64,000 bases of DNA from assembly GCA_003724185.1 (NCBI GenBank), contig RHGM01000001.1:248001-312000 (forward strand), read 5' to 3'. The position numbers and the translations under genes were made by a program. This DNA is from Porphyrobacter sp. IPPAS B-1204 (GTDB lineage Bacteria > Pseudomonadota > Alphaproteobacteria > Sphingomonadales > Sphingomonadaceae). Shown here piece by piece: positions 62,289 to 64,000 of the stretch. Within the stretch, counting starts at the first letter, position 1. Each line of letters begins with the position of its first letter. The notes beneath the pieces were generated by a model. It searched no databases. It saw only the letters and a list, made by a program, of their open reading frames with translations, and had not been told where the DNA came from.

Positions 62289-63527
62289 TTACTTCGCCTC
62301 TGCCGCGATCTTCCGGCTCAGGTCCAGAAACTGCCCGCGCTCCGGCCCGCCAGTCGCCGAGGGCCAGTTGCCGACATAGGCAACCACCACTCCCTTGTCC
62401 GGAAACAGCGTGATGGCCTGACCGAAGATGCCTTGCGCCCCGAACGTGCCCTCCGGATAGGTCCACCACTGGTAGCCATAGCCAAAGCCGCTGTCGCCGA
62501 AATCGACTGCGCTGTCGGTTGCTTCGGCGAACCAGCCTTCGGGCACCACGTCTTTGCCGCCTTCCAGCACGAATTGGCCCATCCGGGCATAATCGCCCAG
62601 CGTGATCGAAAGACAGCACCCGCCGATATTCCCGCCGCGCGGATCGACCATCCAGAACATGCCGCCACTGAAGCCGGCCGGATCGACGATCTTCGCCTTG
62701 GCATACTCGGCGAGCGGTTTGCCCACGGCGTTTTCCACCAGCACACCGATCAGATTGGTCTCGCCCGTCTTGTAGACCCACTTCGCGCCCGGCTCCGCTT
62801 CTCGCGGGAGCTGCTTCATCTGGGCAATGATCGCCTCGGGGCCGTATTCGACCACGAAGCGGTTCATCTGCGCAACATCGGAATTGGGATCACTATAGTC
62901 TTCGTTCCAGCGCACCCCGCTGGTCATGGTGGCAAGCTGGCGCACGGTGACACCATCATAGGCCGATCCGACGAGGCCGGGGATATGCTTGGTCACCGGA
63001 TCGTCGAGGCTGATCAGCCCGTCCTTCACCGCTGCCCCCAGCAAGGTCGAGGTGAAGCTCTTGGCAACCGAGAAGCTGGTCCAGCGACGCAACGGCTTGA
63101 ACCCCAAACCATAGGCCTCGTAACGCACCGCGCCATCCTTCAGCACCATGATACCGGCCGTGCTGGTTTCGGCCATCAGCTTGTCGATCTCGGCCTTGAG
63201 CGCCTCGGGGAGCGGCTCGCCCTGTGGCAACGCACGCGGCGTCGGGGATGCGAGCACTTCGTGCCCGGCGAACCACTGCTCCATCTTGGCGAAACGCTCG
63301 GTGCGCTGGGCGTCGGTCCAGAACAACACCTGCAGATCGGCCATGTCGCGTGGCGGAGGCTCGCTCATGCGCACCGCCGGCATGTCAGGATAGGTCCGCT
63401 CGATCACCAACGGCGGCAAGATTTCGATGACGGGGGGTGCATCGGCCGATTGAGCCATCAGCGGCGGATACCCGTCCGCCGCCAGCGCCAGCACCGCGCC
63501 CGCAACCATGCCGTTCTTCAGACCCAT
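62289..63527 (-). CDS. exported serine hydrolase (beta-lactamase family)
   Basis: A 412-aa protein with a signal peptide (hydrophobic 7-17, MAQSADAPP cleavage) and a beta-lactamase/penicillin-binding-type fold. SVAK at 153-156 is the SxxK motif. The second motif lies in YKTGETNLIG (YxxxT/N region). It resembles class C esterase/peptidase families; substrate unknown. ATG 63527 is preferred over the upstream in-frame start. Confidence 0.85.
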   Translation of the reverse strand: MGLKNGMVAGAVLALAADGYPPLMAQSADAPPVIEILPPLVIERTYPDMPAVRMSEPPPRDMADLQVLFWTDAQRTERFAKMEQWFAGHEVLASPTPRALPQGEPLPEALKAEIDKLMAETSTAGIMVLKDGAVRYEAYGLGFKPLRRWTSFSVAKSFTSTLLGAAVKDGLISLDDPVTKHIPGLVGSAYDGVTVRQLATMTSGVRWNEDYSDPNSDVAQMNRFVVEYGPEAIIAQMKQLPREAEPGAKWVYKTGETNLIGVLVENAVGKPLAEYAKAKIVDPAGFSGGMFWMVDPRGGNIGGCCLSITLGDYARMGQFVLEGGKDVVPEGWFAEATDSAVDFGDSGFGYGYQWWTYPEGTFGAQGIFGQAITLFPDKGVVVAYVGNWPSATGGPERGQFLDLSRKIAAEAK

Positions 63528-63594
63528 CGCATTACCCTCTCGCCGATTATGCGGCGAGGATGTGCCGCAGCCGGAGCGCAGGGGCAAGCCTTTC

Positions 63595-64000
63595 TCAGCC
63601 GTCCTTCATCGCCTTCAGCGCCGCCAGCGCCCGCTCGCGCGCGGCCTTGTGCGGCACGATCTTGCGCGGGTAACCCGTGGGCCTGCGCCCGAACTCCTCG
63701 GGATCGTGGACGTAAGGCTCCTCCAGCCCCTTCAATTCCGGCACATAGGTGCGGATATAGCGCGCCGCGTCGAACTTTTCGGACTGCGAGAGCGGCGCCA
63801 TGATCCGGCTGAACATATTGCTGTCCACGCCCGTTCCCGCCGTCCACTGCCAGTTGGTGGCGTTGGAGGCGTAGTCGGCATCGCACAGCGTATCCCAGAA
63901 CCACTTTTCCCCTTCGCGCCAGTCGATCAGCAGGTGCTTGATGAGGAAGCTCGCCGTGATCATCCGCACGCGGTTGTGCATCCACCCGGTCTGGTAAAGC
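63595..64000 (-). CDS. deoxyribodipyrimidine photolyase, 3' part
   Basis: The C-terminal 134 residues of a DNA photolyase, continuing beyond the window edge. FAD-binding landmarks: YQTGWMHNRVRMITASFL, LIDWREGEKWFWDTLCDAD, ASNATNWQWTAGTGVDSNMF and IMAPLSQSEKFDAARYIR. It repairs UV-induced pyrimidine dimers using light. Starts upstream of the window on the minus strand; lies 67 nt before the serine hydrolase start. Confidence 0.94.
   Translation of the reverse strand, partial: LYQTGWMHNRVRMITASFLIKHLLIDWREGEKWFWDTLCDADYASNATNWQWTAGTGVDSNMFSRIMAPLSQSEKFDAARYIRTYVPELKGLEEPYVHDPEEFGRRPTGYPRKIVPHKAARERALAALKAMKDG

Overview
The window is a gene-dense, GC-rich stretch of alphaproteobacterial chromosome. 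Gene content and protein style point to Sphingomonadales, most likely an Erythrobacter/Porphyrobacter-type member of Erythrobacteraceae. This is an inference from RNase E with an acidic insert in its S1 domain, a short-coupled exosortase A locus, an OmpA-family protein with a proline-rich linker, and a TIGR03016-type outer-membrane protein. I see no rRNA, tRNA, insertion sequence, prophage or CRISPR array. A 16-bp parS-type palindrome at 47599-47614 suggests that the segment lies in the origin-proximal part of the chromosome.

Layout. 1-9.5 kb: thiolase, SH3 protein, 2-hydroxyacid dehydrogenase, a nitronate monooxygenase-like protein, a lipoprotein-type methyltransferase, release factor 2, a peroxiredoxin and PBP1A. 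9.5-14.5 kb: N-acetylmuramoyl-L-alanine amidase, then RNase E behind a 423-nt hairpin-rich leader, and a methyltransferase. 14.5-18.2 kb: small membrane protein, SDR, sdhB, hot-dog thioesterase, zapE. 18.2-36.2 kb: the exosortase A (XrtA/EpsH) exopolysaccharide locus. 36.2-44.3 kb: an eight-gene, tightly overlapped minus-strand cluster (ETF-QO, unknown 111-aa protein, ispE, N-formylglutamate amidohydrolase family, ilvD, lipoprotein, nnr, RNA m5U methyltransferase). 44.4-48.7 kb: UDG-like protein, lytic transglycosylase, moaB, parS and a radical SAM protein whose start codon lies in parS. 48.7-53.3 kb: an alkyltransferase-like protein, DUF1330, GNAT, an acyl-CoA ligase and an OmpA protein. 53.3-64 kb: dnaE, glutathione peroxidase, lolD-lolC, purF, SDR, PilZ protein, serine hydrolase and the 3' part of a photolyase.

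The most distinctive region is the exosortase A locus. A minus-strand series runs acyl-CoA ligase, PLP decarboxylase, polysaccharide export lipoprotein, chain-length determinant, tyrosine autokinase, outer-membrane protein, ATPase, deacetylase, FemAB-like protein, glycosyltransferase, XrtA, amidotransferase. It faces a plus-strand series of GNAT, acyl carrier protein and two alpha/beta hydrolase-like proteins. The export and co-polymerase genes would move a polysaccharide across the envelope. The ligase, decarboxylase, carrier, GNAT and hydrolases look like a small biosynthetic module of unknown product. XrtA ends within a terminal hydrophobic segment where I would expect an EpsI domain to begin, and I found neither a separate EpsI gene nor an obvious PEP-CTERM substrate in the window.

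Most genes elsewhere are housekeeping: cell-wall synthesis and turnover, translation termination, RNA decay, replication, lipoprotein export, purine, isoprenoid and branched-chain amino acid synthesis.
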